A stretch of DNA of 64,000 bases, from contig JARJMZ020000010.1 of the NCBI GenBank assembly GCA_029335875.2, forward strand, positions 50,675 to 114,674, in the 5' to 3' direction. Under the pieces are notes generated by a model, which was not told the DNA's origin, did no database searches, and saw nothing but the letters and a program-made list of their open reading frames with translations. A program made the position numbers and the translations under genes. This DNA comes from Thermoprotei archaeon. Its GTDB lineage: Archaea > Thermoproteota > Thermoprotei_A > Sulfolobales > Acidilobaceae. This document shows positions 25,262 to 33,911 of this stretch, one piece after another (the first letter of the stretch is position 1; the number at the start of each line of letters is the position of its first letter).

Positions 25262-27643
25262 TTAAAATCTCCTAGACGTGTAGACGTGGTAGCCTAGGAG
25301 TACTAGTGCTACAATTATTAGGAACGCGTTTATGGAGCCCCAGTTTCTAGAGCTTGTAGTTATAGCGTCTTTAGCCTCTCCTATAGCCTCTTCCAGGGAG
25401 CCTCTGGCAGCCTCAACATCTCCTTTCACCGTGTCTACACTAGTCTTAACAGTGTTGAGTGTTGTTTGAACTCCTCCCAGCTTATCTTCTATGGTTTTAA
25501 TTTTGGCTTCAAAGTTTCCTCTTAAATCTAGTAGGCCTTTATTGATCTCGTTAACCGCGGAGTTTACGACTTCCACTTTTCCTAGAGCTTCACTTCTGAA
25601 TGATGCCAGGTTGTCTGATAGAGTTTTAATGCTCTCATTAACCTGGAGCCCTAGCTTCTCTATTGCTATATTTATCACTGTAGTACTGTTTCCTATAATA
25701 GTTTTCATAGTGTTAACAACACTCACACTGCCCTCAGCCACAATGCTTAGAGTTGAGAAGTCGTGTAGCGAAACTTTAACCACACCCTCCCTAGATGCCG
25801 GGGTTAGAAGTTTAGCCTCAACCCTCCCCTCACTGTCCGTGAACGCTAACACTCCCACGCCGGCCCCCTCAAAGCCTAATAATAGTGGGGCTTCCCTAGG
25901 CAGGTTTGACCCTCTAATGGTGATAACCCAGGCTTGCCCCGCCTCTAACGTCGGGGGTTCAATGTCAATTTGAGGTTGAGGCCGCGGGCCTATTTTAGCT
26001 GTGAATATGCTCTGATCTACTCCTCTCCAAGTGAAGCCCCCAATCCTGGCAAGCCCCCTTCTAGTGTCCGTCCACACTATGTGCACGTTATCTTTTGTAG
26101 CTACAACGTTGAAATAATCCCCTATGAACCCCCATATGCCGAAGAGGGGGTTGCTAGTGTAATCTGTAACTCTCACTGGCTCGGAGAAAGTCTCTCCTCC
26201 ATCTCTGGATACAGAGTAGTAGATGTCGTAGCAGAAGTTTGAAGGGTCGTTTCTAGTGTCACCTCAGATAACGTGGACGGCGCCGTCGGGGCCGACCGCT
26301 ATCCATGGGAAGAACTGAGCTCCACCCTCTGGGCTCACAAGCTTAGGCTGACTCCACGTTAAACCTCTATCCGTGGATTTGGTTATGAATACTTTAGGCA
26401 TACCGCCAAGCTTTAGGGCTCCAGCATAGACAATGTATACTGCATCTTTGGAGGTTGCGGGGACTGGGAACATTAGAGACCACCATCTGAAGTCTGTATA
26501 TGGAGAGAAAAAGCCTACTTCATAGGGTATCTCGGCTACAATAGATGGCTCTGTGAAGTTTAGAGAGTCCGGGAATAGCCTCGAAAAAGCTATGAAAGCC
26601 GAGCCTGTAAGCCAGCCGTCCGGTCCGGAGTCGTAGTAGGCTACATAAACGGTGCCGTCCGGGCCCACCGCCGGGTAGGGGCCCTGTAAGACTCTACCAT
26701 CAGCATAGTAGTCCACTGTGGGTGAGATCTTTAAAGGCTCCGACCACGTTAACCCCCCATCCCTTGAAACTACAGCCTTAATAGTTATGTTGAGAAACTC
26801 TCTACCCTCAAGAAAGTTGTATCCGTAAACAAACTCTGTATAGGGGACGACGACAGTGTTAGGGGGCCCCGCAGCTATATAAGGTTTATCTAGTAACACC
26901 ACCCAGATCGAATAATGCCAGGGGATTTCAAACTTCATCCTTTCAGGGGTTGAGGCTATAGTTGTAACCCAGCTCTTGCCCCCATCAACAGATCTAGCCA
27001 CAACAATATCTGAGGCTAGAACCTGGACAATCCGCTCTCCAACAGTTATAAACCTAAGACCTAGGGATAGATATGAGGTGTAGAACACTCCGTCAGGGCT
27101 TGAGGCTGCCCCAGGATCCGAGGCTAGGAAATCATCCTTCTTAGCTAGGGGCAGGAGTATGGGCCCCTCCCAGCTATCTCCACCGTCCTCTGAGAAATAT
27201 GCGGCAACAAACACTGTCATCGGAGTGTACTGGTGTGTAGCCACAACTAGGTTGTCCGAGTTTAAAGGGTTAACGGCTATGGATGGCTCGTTCTCGTAAA
27301 AGTAAATGTCCCTAGTAACTCTAACGTTGCTAGTAAAAGTCGTAGCAGGCTGAGTGGGAGTCTGGGTTCCGGCAATGGTAGATCCTAGAGTTAAGCTTAA
27401 GTCTTGAAGGGATGAGAGGGGCTTAGGTTCAAAAGTGTAGTTTAAAAGATAGCTTGATAGAGGCCCTGAAAGGGTGAACCTCCAGTCTTTAACGTTAAAC
27501 TGCAGAGCCCCACGCTCCCCCTCAAAAGTGGGGCGGCCTGAAGCGTAGACAGTGACTGGAGCAGCTAGCAGAGATGCAAACATTATGAGAACTAAGATAA
27601 ACCCTAACGCTTTAACTCTTAGGTTAAACAGAGTTATTTCCAT
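25262..27643 (-). pseudogene. BNR-repeat (sialidase-like) surface protein with coiled-coil stalk, interrupted by in-frame TGA
   Basis: One frame runs from ATG 27643 (preceded by AGGTGAT) to TAA 25262, broken only by TGA at 26264-26266. It encodes a signal peptide (LGFILVLIMFASLLAAPVTV) and a beta-propeller with Asp-box repeats such as SVDGGKSW, SRDGGLTWS and STDRGLTWSQ. The TGA falls in HVI*GDTRNDP. A later repeat reads HIVWTDTRRG, so the stop replaces a Trp TGG. After it come an immunoglobulin-like region, a long coiled coil and a C-terminal membrane helix (FLIIVALVLLGYHVY). No frameshift or other stop occurs, so the break is recent, an error, or read through. An inactive fragment without anchor would otherwise be made. 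Substrate unknown. Confidence 0.8.
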
Positions 27644-27769
27644 ACAGATATCACCTTCGAACCTAGAAATGTGAGGTCGAAAACTAAATGCTTCCCCTCT
27701 TTTTATTAATTTCATAAATTTATAAACTCTTCTTTCTCTAAAAAGTGGTGAGCATGGGGTGGTAAGGCT

Positions 27770-29416
27770 TTGAAGCTCCCTTGGAGGCCTGGCTATGACC
27801 TTACTTTAGATAAGATAATCAAATCAGCTCTACAGTATAATCCTGAGGGTGAAATAGTTTACAGGACTAGAGCTGCGATTGAGAGGTACAACTATTCCAC
27901 AGCTTTCAAGAGAATGAATTCCTTAGCGGCTGCCCTCTCAAGTTTGGGGGTTAGAGAGGGTGATAGGGTTGCTACTCTAGACTGGAATACGCACTGGCAC
28001 TATGAAACGTACTTCGCTGTACCCATGATGGGAGCCGTCTTGCACACTGTGAACGTTAGGCTGGCCCCCTACGAGGTCGAGTATATTATGAACCATGCTG
28101 AGGATAAGGTTGCCATAGTGCATGCAGACTTCCTCAAGCTCGTGGAGTATGCGGCTCCAAGGGTTAAAAGCCTTGAGCATGTGATCGTGGTGGACGCTGA
28201 CAGCGCCCCCGAGAAGCTGGGGAACGCTAAAGTTCATTTATACGAGGATCTAATAAAATCCTATAGGGAGAGTTACGAGTGGCCGGAGCTCTCTGAGAAT
28301 ACCGTTGCAGCCATGTGCTACACTAGCGGCACCACGGGACTCCCTAAGGGTGCATATTATACGCATAGACAAATGGTAATTCATGCTCTGTCAACGGGCT
28401 TGTTTATTTCATCTTCACCCCTTATAGGGTTGAACTCTGCTGCAACAGTCCTACATATTGTGCCCATGTTCCACGCGTTCGCGTGGAGTCTACCCTATGT
28501 GACCACGTTGATAGGGGTTAAACAGGTATACCCTAACAGACTTATACCCTCAGTACTGTTAGAGCTCATAGCTGGTGAGAAGGTCACTCACACAGCGGGG
28601 GTTCCAACGATCCTCTACATGCTCCTCACAGACCCTTCAAGCGTAAAGTATGATTTGAGGGGTTTAAAGTTCTTGAACGGAGGCTCAGCTATCCCAGAAG
28701 GTCTCGCAGAGCTAGCTAGGAGGAGGGGTATAGAGGTGATAGTAGGGTATGGGTTGACAGAGACCGGCCCAGTTCTTACACTAGCTAGCCCTCCAGCTAA
28801 ACTACTTACAAGCCCGGAGCTTGGAAAGCTTACTTTGAGAACTGGATGGCCTATATTCCTGGTAGAGTTGAGGGTTGTGGACTCCGAAGGTAAACCCATG
28901 CCTAGAGATGGGAGGACAATGGGCGAGATAGTTGCCAGAAGCCCGTGGCTAATTTCAGAATACTATAAGGATCCTGCTAAGACCGAAGAGCTTTGGAGAG
29001 GGGGGTGGCTAAATACTGGAGACATAGCCGTGTGGTTTGAAGACGGCTCCATACTAATAATGGATAGAGCCAAGGATATGATAAAGAGTGGAGGAGAATG
29101 GATAAGTAGCGTGAGACTAGAAGATGCTATAAGCACACACCCAGGCATAGCCCAGGTTGCTGTAATAGCTGCTAAAAGCAGGAAATGGGGTGAAAGGCCT
29201 GCAGCCTTCATAGTCCCAAAGCCTGAGTGGAAAGGTAAGATAACCCTGGACGAGATAAGGAGACATCTAGAGGAAAACTATGTAGCTAAAGGCCTCATAC
29301 CCAGATGGTGGCTCCCAGATAAAGTAGTGGAGGTTGAAAGCCTGCCATTAACAAGTGTAGGTAAAATAGCTAAGAGAGTGCTGAGGGAGCAGTATAAGGA
29401 CTTAGAAGTAGACTAA
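27770..29416 (+). CDS. Acyl-CoA synthetase (AMP-forming, medium/long-chain)
   Basis: The 548-residue product belongs to the ANL adenylating family. It shows the P-loop-like YTSGTTGLPKGAYYTHRQ near residue 190, MFHAFAWSLPY, the adenine-site GYGLTETGPV, TGDIAVWFEDGS and the C-terminal lysine motif LPLTSVGKIAKR. It activates a carboxylate with ATP and joins it to CoA, and sequence closeness to medium/long-chain fatty acid ligases is inferred from overall pattern. It starts at TTG with GGTGGTAAGG upstream and a TATA-like AATTTATAAA near 27716-27725 in the gap shared with the divergent surface-protein gene. Confidence 0.9.
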   Translation: MKLPWRPGYDLTLDKIIKSALQYNPEGEIVYRTRAAIERYNYSTAFKRMNSLAAALSSLGVREGDRVATLDWNTHWHYETYFAVPMMGAVLHTVNVRLAPYEVEYIMNHAEDKVAIVHADFLKLVEYAAPRVKSLEHVIVVDADSAPEKLGNAKVHLYEDLIKSYRESYEWPELSENTVAAMCYTSGTTGLPKGAYYTHRQMVIHALSTGLFISSSPLIGLNSAATVLHIVPMFHAFAWSLPYVTTLIGVKQVYPNRLIPSVLLELIAGEKVTHTAGVPTILYMLLTDPSSVKYDLRGLKFLNGGSAIPEGLAELARRRGIEVIVGYGLTETGPVLTLASPPAKLLTSPELGKLTLRTGWPIFLVELRVVDSEGKPMPRDGRTMGEIVARSPWLISEYYKDPAKTEELWRGGWLNTGDIAVWFEDGSILIMDRAKDMIKSGGEWISSVRLEDAISTHPGIAQVAVIAAKSRKWGERPAAFIVPKPEWKGKITLDEIRRHLEENYVAKGLIPRWWLPDKVVEVESLPLTSVGKIAKRVLREQYKDLEVD

Positions 29417-29489
29417 ACCCGCACAATCTCATATTCCCCCCTCAATTTTTCTTTAAGGGATCTTAGCAATTTACAGATGATATGGGAGA

Positions 29490-29566
29490 TGGTGGACCGG
29501 CCGGGATGTGAACCCGGGACCACCGCCGTGCGAGGGCGGCGCTCTTCCAGGCTGAGCTACCGGCCA
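29490..29566 (-). tRNA. tRNA-Ala (anticodon CGC)
   Basis: On the minus strand a complete intronless cloverleaf is visible. It has a D stem GCTC/GAGC, an anticodon stem CCGCC/GGCGG with loop CTCGCAC (anticodon CGC), a five-base variable loop, a T stem CCGGG/CCCGG with TTCACAT, discriminator A and an encoded CCA. Acceptor pairs 2-7 are good and include the G3:U70 wobble that marks tRNA-Ala. Position 1 is T opposite C72, an unusual mismatch. An alternative register with GGTGG facing CCACC is possible. It lies between the acyl-CoA synthetase and L37Ae genes. Confidence 0.9.
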
Positions 29567-29632
29567 CCGTTTTGTATACTTTAGAGGGTGCTATAGGAGT
29601 TATAAGTTCATATGTTCTCTGGGGGAGATTGT

Positions 29633-29899
29633 TTATGTCCATTCTTTGATTATTGTTTTCTTCAGGTATGTTGCTAGGCCTGATGTTGGAGTGTACGCTC
29701 CCCCCGCCCATGTGTTTTCGCATTTTCTGCATTTCCATATGCCTGTTGATACTCTATATATCTTGCCTTTGGCCCCGCAGAAGGGGCATGTGTGTTTTGC
29801 CTGTTTTCTCAGTAGTATGTCTCTTATTCTCTTTCTTACGCTTACCCCGTATCTTGTCCCGTATTTGCCCGCCGGGCCTACTATTTTTGTTCTGCCCAT
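29633..29899 (-). CDS. rpl37ae: 50S ribosomal protein L37Ae (eL43)
   Basis: The 88-residue basic product contains a zinc ribbon with cysteines at 38, 41, 57 and 60 (CPFC ... CRKC). The family start GRTKIVGPAGKYGTRYGVS and end WAGGAYTPTSGLATYLKKT are both present. It is an archaeal/eukaryotic large-subunit protein. It starts at ATG 29899, 10 bases after the rrp42 stop, and is the last gene of the proteasome-SBDS-exosome operon, a well-known archaeal order. Complete and normal length. Confidence 0.95.
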   Translation of the reverse strand: MGRTKIVGPAGKYGTRYGVSVRKRIRDILLRKQAKHTCPFCGAKGKIYRVSTGIWKCRKCENTWAGGAYTPTSGLATYLKKTIIKEWT

Positions 29900-29909
29900 T
29901 GTACGCTCC

Positions 29910-30737
29910 CTATTTTGGCGTTTGCTCCAGAGCTTTAAAGTATATTTGCGCCACCTCCTTAGATATTTTTAGGGCTGTTTTGAAATCTTTGAGTGTCATC
30001 CCCCCACTTCCTGTTTTCTGCGCCCCCACTATTCTCATGTTCTCGTCGAAGGCTAGGACGAGCCTGTAGTCTGCTATGATCTCTTCTTCGAAGTTGGGGT
30101 CTACTATTATGTAGTTGCCTATCTTGGCTGTCGTGACTGTTACCACCCTATGGTTTATTTTCAGCTTAGCCCCGGGAGAGTCTCTTTTAACCAGGATCTC
30201 CCCTGTTTCCAGCTCCTCATAGTCTTTGAGTGTTGTCGTTTCGAGGGCAGCCATAACCGCTAGCATGCTAGCGTCGAAGAGGTTCCCATCATGGTCTAAT
30301 ACGTAAATGTCAACCCACAGGTTCCAGACTTTCTCCCCGGGCCTTATAACTAGGGACTCTAAGTCTACAGCCCTAACCTCCCTCAAGCTCCTGTCTACGA
30401 CCCTAGAAAGCTCTATAGCGTTCTCGTCTGGAGGCCCCGGCTCGAATATTGGGGATGCTAGTGGGACGTTCTCCGCATGGACTACTAGGACCCCTTGATC
30501 TGGGGTGTCCTTGAACGGCTGGCCAACCTCAGCCTTAACCCCCACGAGAACCTGAGTATTCCCAAGTTTTACGAGGGCAGAGCCTTCAGCCTTATCGAGG
30601 ACCCCAACTTTAACCTCAATGTTTCTAGGCTTGTCCAGCCTCCTACCATCTTCCCTCAAACCTTTCTCGTAAAGGTTTAGGTAAGCCTGCTTCTTTATGA
30701 GGGGGATGACGGGCATTTTGAAGGGGGTTATACTCAT
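29910..30737 (-). CDS. rrp42: Exosome complex subunit Rrp42
   Basis: The 275-residue product is an RNase PH-fold protein of the Rrp42 branch: YEKGLREDGRRLDKPRNIEV at the start, LVKLGNTQVLVGVKAEVG, the SRVVDRSLREVRAVDLESL helix and VDIYVLDHDGNLFDASMLAV. In the archaeal exosome three Rrp41-Rrp42 heterodimers form the ring. Rrp42 itself is not catalytic but shapes RNA binding. It starts at ATG 30737, 4 bases after rrp41 ends. It is co-transcribed with rrp4, rrp41 and SBDS. Confidence 0.95.
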   Translation of the reverse strand: MSITPFKMPVIPLIKKQAYLNLYEKGLREDGRRLDKPRNIEVKVGVLDKAEGSALVKLGNTQVLVGVKAEVGQPFKDTPDQGVLVVHAENVPLASPIFEPGPPDENAIELSRVVDRSLREVRAVDLESLVIRPGEKVWNLWVDIYVLDHDGNLFDASMLAVMAALETTTLKDYEELETGEILVKRDSPGAKLKINHRVVTVTTAKIGNYIIVDPNFEEEIIADYRLVLAFDENMRIVGAQKTGSGGMTLKDFKTALKISKEVAQIYFKALEQTPK

Positions 30738-30741
30738 ATAG

Positions 30742-31503
30742 CTACACCTCCTCGCCTATAGCTTCAAACTTCCGCTTCAAAGCCTCTTTCTCAATGGACA
30801 CTATCTTCTCTATAGCTGTTAAGGCCATTGAGAGCCCCCTGTCAAGCTCATCCTCAGATAGGACCCCATTAAGCTGGAACATAGTCACCAAGCCTATATC
30901 GGGGGCTGCGGCGACGGGCATGTCGGCCTCGCCATGCGAATCCTCCAACTCGTCAACATCCAACACTAGAACACCCCCAACCTTGCCCACAGCAACCCCG
31001 GCTACTAGAGCCTTCATGGGGACCCCGGCGTCGGCCAAGGCTAGCGAAGCTGCTGTAACCCCGGCAACCCTAGTGCCCCCATCAGCCTGGAGTACTTCCA
31101 CGTAAACGTCTATGGCTGTCCTAGGATACTCGGAGAGTAGGACAACATCCTCGAGGGCCTCCCTTATAACCTTGGAGAGCTCTATCTCCCTCCTAGAAGG
31201 CGCGGGGCTCTTCCTCTCGGAGGTCGAGAAGGGGGCCATGTGATATCTGACCCTGAGTATAGCCCTGTCGGGGAGCACCATAAACCTCTGATAAGGCTCT
31301 CTAGGCCCGTAGACGGCTGCGAGCACCCTCGTCTTCCCATACTCCACGATGGCGGAGCCTGAAGCGTTAGCTAAGACCCCCACCTGCATCCTGATAGGCC
31401 TCAACTCTTCAGGCCTCCTCCCGTCGTGCCTTAAACCATCCTCTCTTATGAGCGTAGCTTTAGCCCCCCCACCCAACCTAGACACCTCTAGCTCTCCTCT
31501 CAT
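30742..31503 (-). CDS. rrp41: Exosome complex exonuclease Rrp41
   Basis: The 253-residue product is the catalytic RNase PH-like subunit of the archaeal exosome. It has [39 protein letters not shown], the phosphate-binding [20 protein letters not shown] and the active-site strand [18 protein letters not shown] with [10 protein letters not shown]. It degrades RNA 3' to 5' with phosphate. It starts at ATG 31503, inside the last codons of rrp4 (26-base overlap), so the two genes are tightly coupled. Confidence 0.95.
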   Translation of the reverse strand: MRGELEVSRLGGGAKATLIREDGLRHDGRRPEELRPIRMQVGVLANASGSAIVEYGKTRVLAAVYGPREPYQRFMVLPDRAILRVRYHMAPFSTSERKSPAPSRREIELSKVIREALEDVVLLSEYPRTAIDVYVEVLQADGGTRVAGVTAASLALADAGVPMKALVAGVAVGKVGGVLVLDVDELEDSHGEADMPVAAAPDIGLVTMFQLNGVLSEDELDRGLSMALTAIEKIVSIEKEALKRKFEAIGEEV

Positions 31504-32173
31504 CCTCTATGAACCTTATAACTTTCTCCGTAAGCCCAACCCTGTGCGCTTCCCTGTCTATAAGCTTCACAGCTAGGACAGCTATAACCTCAAGCTCCCT
31601 ACTGGGACAGTCTATGTGCACCCTCCCGTTAACAGCGGGGAACACGGAGCACCCAGTTTTAGCCTCGATCGCCTCAACCATACTCCTCCTCTTACCTATA
31701 ACCCTAGGTATCTTAGCTGGGGGAACCTCAACTATAACACCACTTATAATCCTCCCAAGCCCCTCACCTTGAACACTCAGCAGGGGGCTCCTAGTCTTGT
31801 CGAAAGCGGCAACCTTAGCCTTAACATAGTCGCCGACCTTCAGGAACCTAGACAAGTCGTCGACAGCCGGGTTGAAAGGCCTCCCAAGAAAATCCTGGGC
31901 TGCTAAAACAGCCTGGTAGGGGCTGTTTATGTCGACACCCCAACTAGACACCCCTATAGACTCCACAAGGCCGATCACAACGTGCCCCGGCTCCGGGACG
32001 TAGACCCCCTTGAGAGGTATGAAGACACTCTTACCCTCCCTCTGGGAGACAATGCCAACAGTAGTTGCTACCTTAACCCCGTTAACCTCGGCAATATATG
32101 GGGCCTTAGCTTCAACCCTCTGATCCAGCCTCTCCCCCGGAGCTACAATGACCCCATGGAGTTCCCCGGACAT
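31478..32173 (-). CDS. rrp4: Exosome complex RNA-binding subunit Rrp4
   Basis: The 231-residue product caps the exosome ring. It has an N-terminal domain ([20 protein letters not shown]), a central S1 domain ([20 protein letters not shown]) and a C-terminal KH domain with GXXG-like [20 protein letters not shown]. It binds and threads RNA substrates. It starts at ATG 32173, one base after the SBDS stop region, and its 3' end overlaps rrp41. Order SBDS-Rrp4-Rrp41-Rrp42 is the classical archaeal arrangement. Confidence 0.95.
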   Translation of the reverse strand: MSGELHGVIVAPGERLDQRVEAKAPYIAEVNGVKVATTVGIVSQREGKSVFIPLKGVYVPEPGHVVIGLVESIGVSSWGVDINSPYQAVLAAQDFLGRPFNPAVDDLSRFLKVGDYVKAKVAAFDKTRSPLLSVQGEGLGRIISGVIVEVPPAKIPRVIGKRRSMVEAIEAKTGCSVFPAVNGRVHIDCPSRELEVIAVLAVKLIDREAHRVGLTEKVIRFIEDERRARGV

Positions 32174-32174
32174 T

Positions 32175-32879
32175 TCAAGCCACCACTTTAACGTTAACAG
32201 TAGCCTTACCCCTAGCTACACCCTGAACCCTATTAATAACCTCGACTTGAGCCCCGGCGGGCACTTCTATTTCAACCTTCAAACTCCCATCTTTAAGCCA
32301 CTCGCTCCTCTTAATCTCCCCGATCCTCTTAAGCTCCTGGTAGGCTCTGCCCGCGACGTCTGAGGGTATCCTGACCTCTAGGAGTGCCCTGGCTAGTTTT
32401 ATAGGTATTACCCTGGAGATCTTTGAAACTATCTCTATAGCCTGGGATTCCGCGTCCTTGTAAAGGTCTATGCCTACCCCCGCCTCCTCCATTGCAGCCT
32501 CTATTCTAGACTCTGGTATTGGGGATCCTGTTCTAGGGTCTACGGCGTTCCTAGCTATATAGTTTATTATCTTCCTCTTCTTAGCTTCTAGGAGTCTCCT
32601 CCTCTCCTCCTCGGTTAACTGTATTTTACCCTCCCTGAGTATCTTCAAGGCTATAGTTTTAATGTCCTCGGTGCCGAAAGCTTTCCTTAGAGACTCTGGG
32701 CTCGCTTTAAGCCCTTTCCTGCTATCCTTGAAAACAGTGTCTGCCCATAGGATCTCGTCTAACTCCACCTTCTCCCCCTCCCTGAACTTGAAAGCCTGGT
32801 CGGGCTTAACCAGGATCTCGAACCTTTCACCCTTAACTTCAATCCACGCTACTATATAACTCTGTCTTTTAGACATCAA
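32175..32879 (-). CDS. Ribosome maturation protein SDO1/SBDS homolog
   Basis: The 234-residue product is an archaeal SBDS protein. It has a FYSH domain (YIVAWIEVKGERFEILVKPD, VDEILWAD-like EILWADTVFKDSRKG), a three-helix middle with TEEERRRLLEAKKRKIINYI and DPRTGSPIPESRIEAAM, and a C-terminal ferredoxin-like domain. SBDS with EFL1 releases the anti-association factor eIF6 from 60S subunits in eukaryotes; in archaea a related large-subunit maturation role is assumed. It starts at ATG 32879, 65 bases after psmA. Confidence 0.94.
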   Translation of the reverse strand: MMSKRQSYIVAWIEVKGERFEILVKPDQAFKFREGEKVELDEILWADTVFKDSRKGLKASPESLRKAFGTEDIKTIALKILREGKIQLTEEERRRLLEAKKRKIINYIARNAVDPRTGSPIPESRIEAAMEEAGVGIDLYKDAESQAIEIVSKISRVIPIKLARALLEVRIPSDVAGRAYQELKRIGEIKRSEWLKDGSLKVEIEVPAGAQVEVINRVQGVARGKATVNVKVVA

Positions 32880-32944
32880 CTATTCCCTCAATATTTAAGA
32901 GTAGGAGGGAACCTTTAACCTTAAAGGTTTGAAGGTTGGGGTGG

Positions 32945-33730
32945 TCAGCCTAGGAGCTGGGGCTCAATACTCGCGATAATGCTCTTAAGCTCCTCAGCGG
33001 TCAACTTCCTGAACAGCCTCTCCTCCCTGTCGACATAGCCCACTTCTATAAGCTGGTGGAAGTCTTTTATGAGCTGCTCCTTCTTCTCCTCCCCAGTGGC
33101 TAGCCTGCCCTTGAATAGGGCTTCCGCTGTGAGCTTTATCATGTCATCTATAGACAAGTCATCCCTATATGTTTTCTCGAGGAAGCCGTTAACATAGCTG
33201 TCGCCAAGCCCTATAGCTACAGCCTTATAGCTGAAATACTGCCCCCCAGGGTCTGTCCTGAAAAGCCTCACGCTACCGTCAACGTTGACACCCCCGAATA
33301 TGAGGGCTACACCGAAAGGCCTGACCCCCCCATGCTGAGTATAGACTTGTTTAACGTCCGCCACAGCCTTAGCCAGGTTATCCACTGTAGCCTGCTCCCC
33401 ATATATGAGCCTGTGCCTCGCCGCCACTATCCTAACATAGTCTATGAGGATCCTCCCATCCCCTCCCATGCCGGCGAAAGCTACACCCACATGATCGTCA
33501 ACCTTATATATCTTCTCTATGTCGCTAACATCGAGGAGGAGGGAGAGCCTCCTCTTCTCAGCAGCTAGCACTACACCCTTAGAACTCCTTATGCCAACAC
33601 TGGTCCAGCCCTTCTTCACAGCCTCGAAAGCATACCTAACCTGGTAGAGGTCGCCCTCAGGCGAGAATATAGTTGCAGCCCTATCATAAGCCATAGCTTG
33701 GGGTGTGGGGAAAGCCAACCCATTCACCAC
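32945..33730 (-). CDS. psmA: Proteasome alpha subunit
   Basis: The 261-residue product is an archaeal 20S alpha subunit. The alpha-specific N-terminal helix region AYDRAATIFSPEGDLYQVRY, AVKKGWTSVGIRSSKGVVLA, HVGVAFAGMGGDGRILIDYV and RPFGVALIFGGVNVDGSVRL are visible. Alpha rings form the gate of the proteasome and bind PAN or Cdc48 ATPases through the C-terminal pocket. GTG 33730 follows GGAGTATAT, and a TATA-like ATTAAAGG lies about 35 bases upstream. It leads the exosome operon on the minus strand. Confidence 0.95.
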   Translation of the reverse strand: MVNGLAFPTPQAMAYDRAATIFSPEGDLYQVRYAFEAVKKGWTSVGIRSSKGVVLAAEKRRLSLLLDVSDIEKIYKVDDHVGVAFAGMGGDGRILIDYVRIVAARHRLIYGEQATVDNLAKAVADVKQVYTQHGGVRPFGVALIFGGVNVDGSVRLFRTDPGGQYFSYKAVAIGLGDSYVNGFLEKTYRDDLSIDDMIKLTAEALFKGRLATGEEKKEQLIKDFHQLIEVGYVDREERLFRKLTAEELKSIIASIEPQLLG

Positions 33731-33784
33731 ATATACTCCGGCGCTTCCAAACCTTTAATCCTCATCTCTAGCGTAGCGTAAGAA

Positions 33785-33898
33785 CTAGCCTCTACATATT
33801 TCAGACCTCGTAGCCCTATAGTAAACTATTATGGCGAGCCCCAGCGCTACCGCCGTTATCAGCGATAGGCCGACTAGTAGGGTGAAAGTGTCATCCAC
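33785..33898 (-). CDS. Small single-pass membrane protein (37 residues)
   Basis: This short frame lies just downstream of the site-2 protease gene, same strand, with 13 bases between them. GTG 33898, preceded by GGCTGGGGGCT, encodes MDDTFTLLVGLSLITAV, continues as one apolar helix (to about residue 28) and ends with a basic tail (YYRATRSEICRG) before TAG. Acidic start, one membrane helix and positive cytoplasmic end are what a real small membrane protein would show. I do not recognise a family. Its position suggests co-expression with the protease, perhaps as modulator or substrate, which is inference. Confidence 0.5.
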   Translation of the reverse strand: MDDTFTLLVGLSLITAVALGLAIIVYYRATRSEICRG

Positions 33899-33911
33899 AG
33901 CCCCCAGCCCC

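Noticed and set aside
26264..26266. Selenocysteine decoding of the in-frame TGA
   Set aside because: The replaced residue is Trp by comparison with the sister repeat, no Cys-aligned position is involved, and many genes here use TGA as a normal stop.
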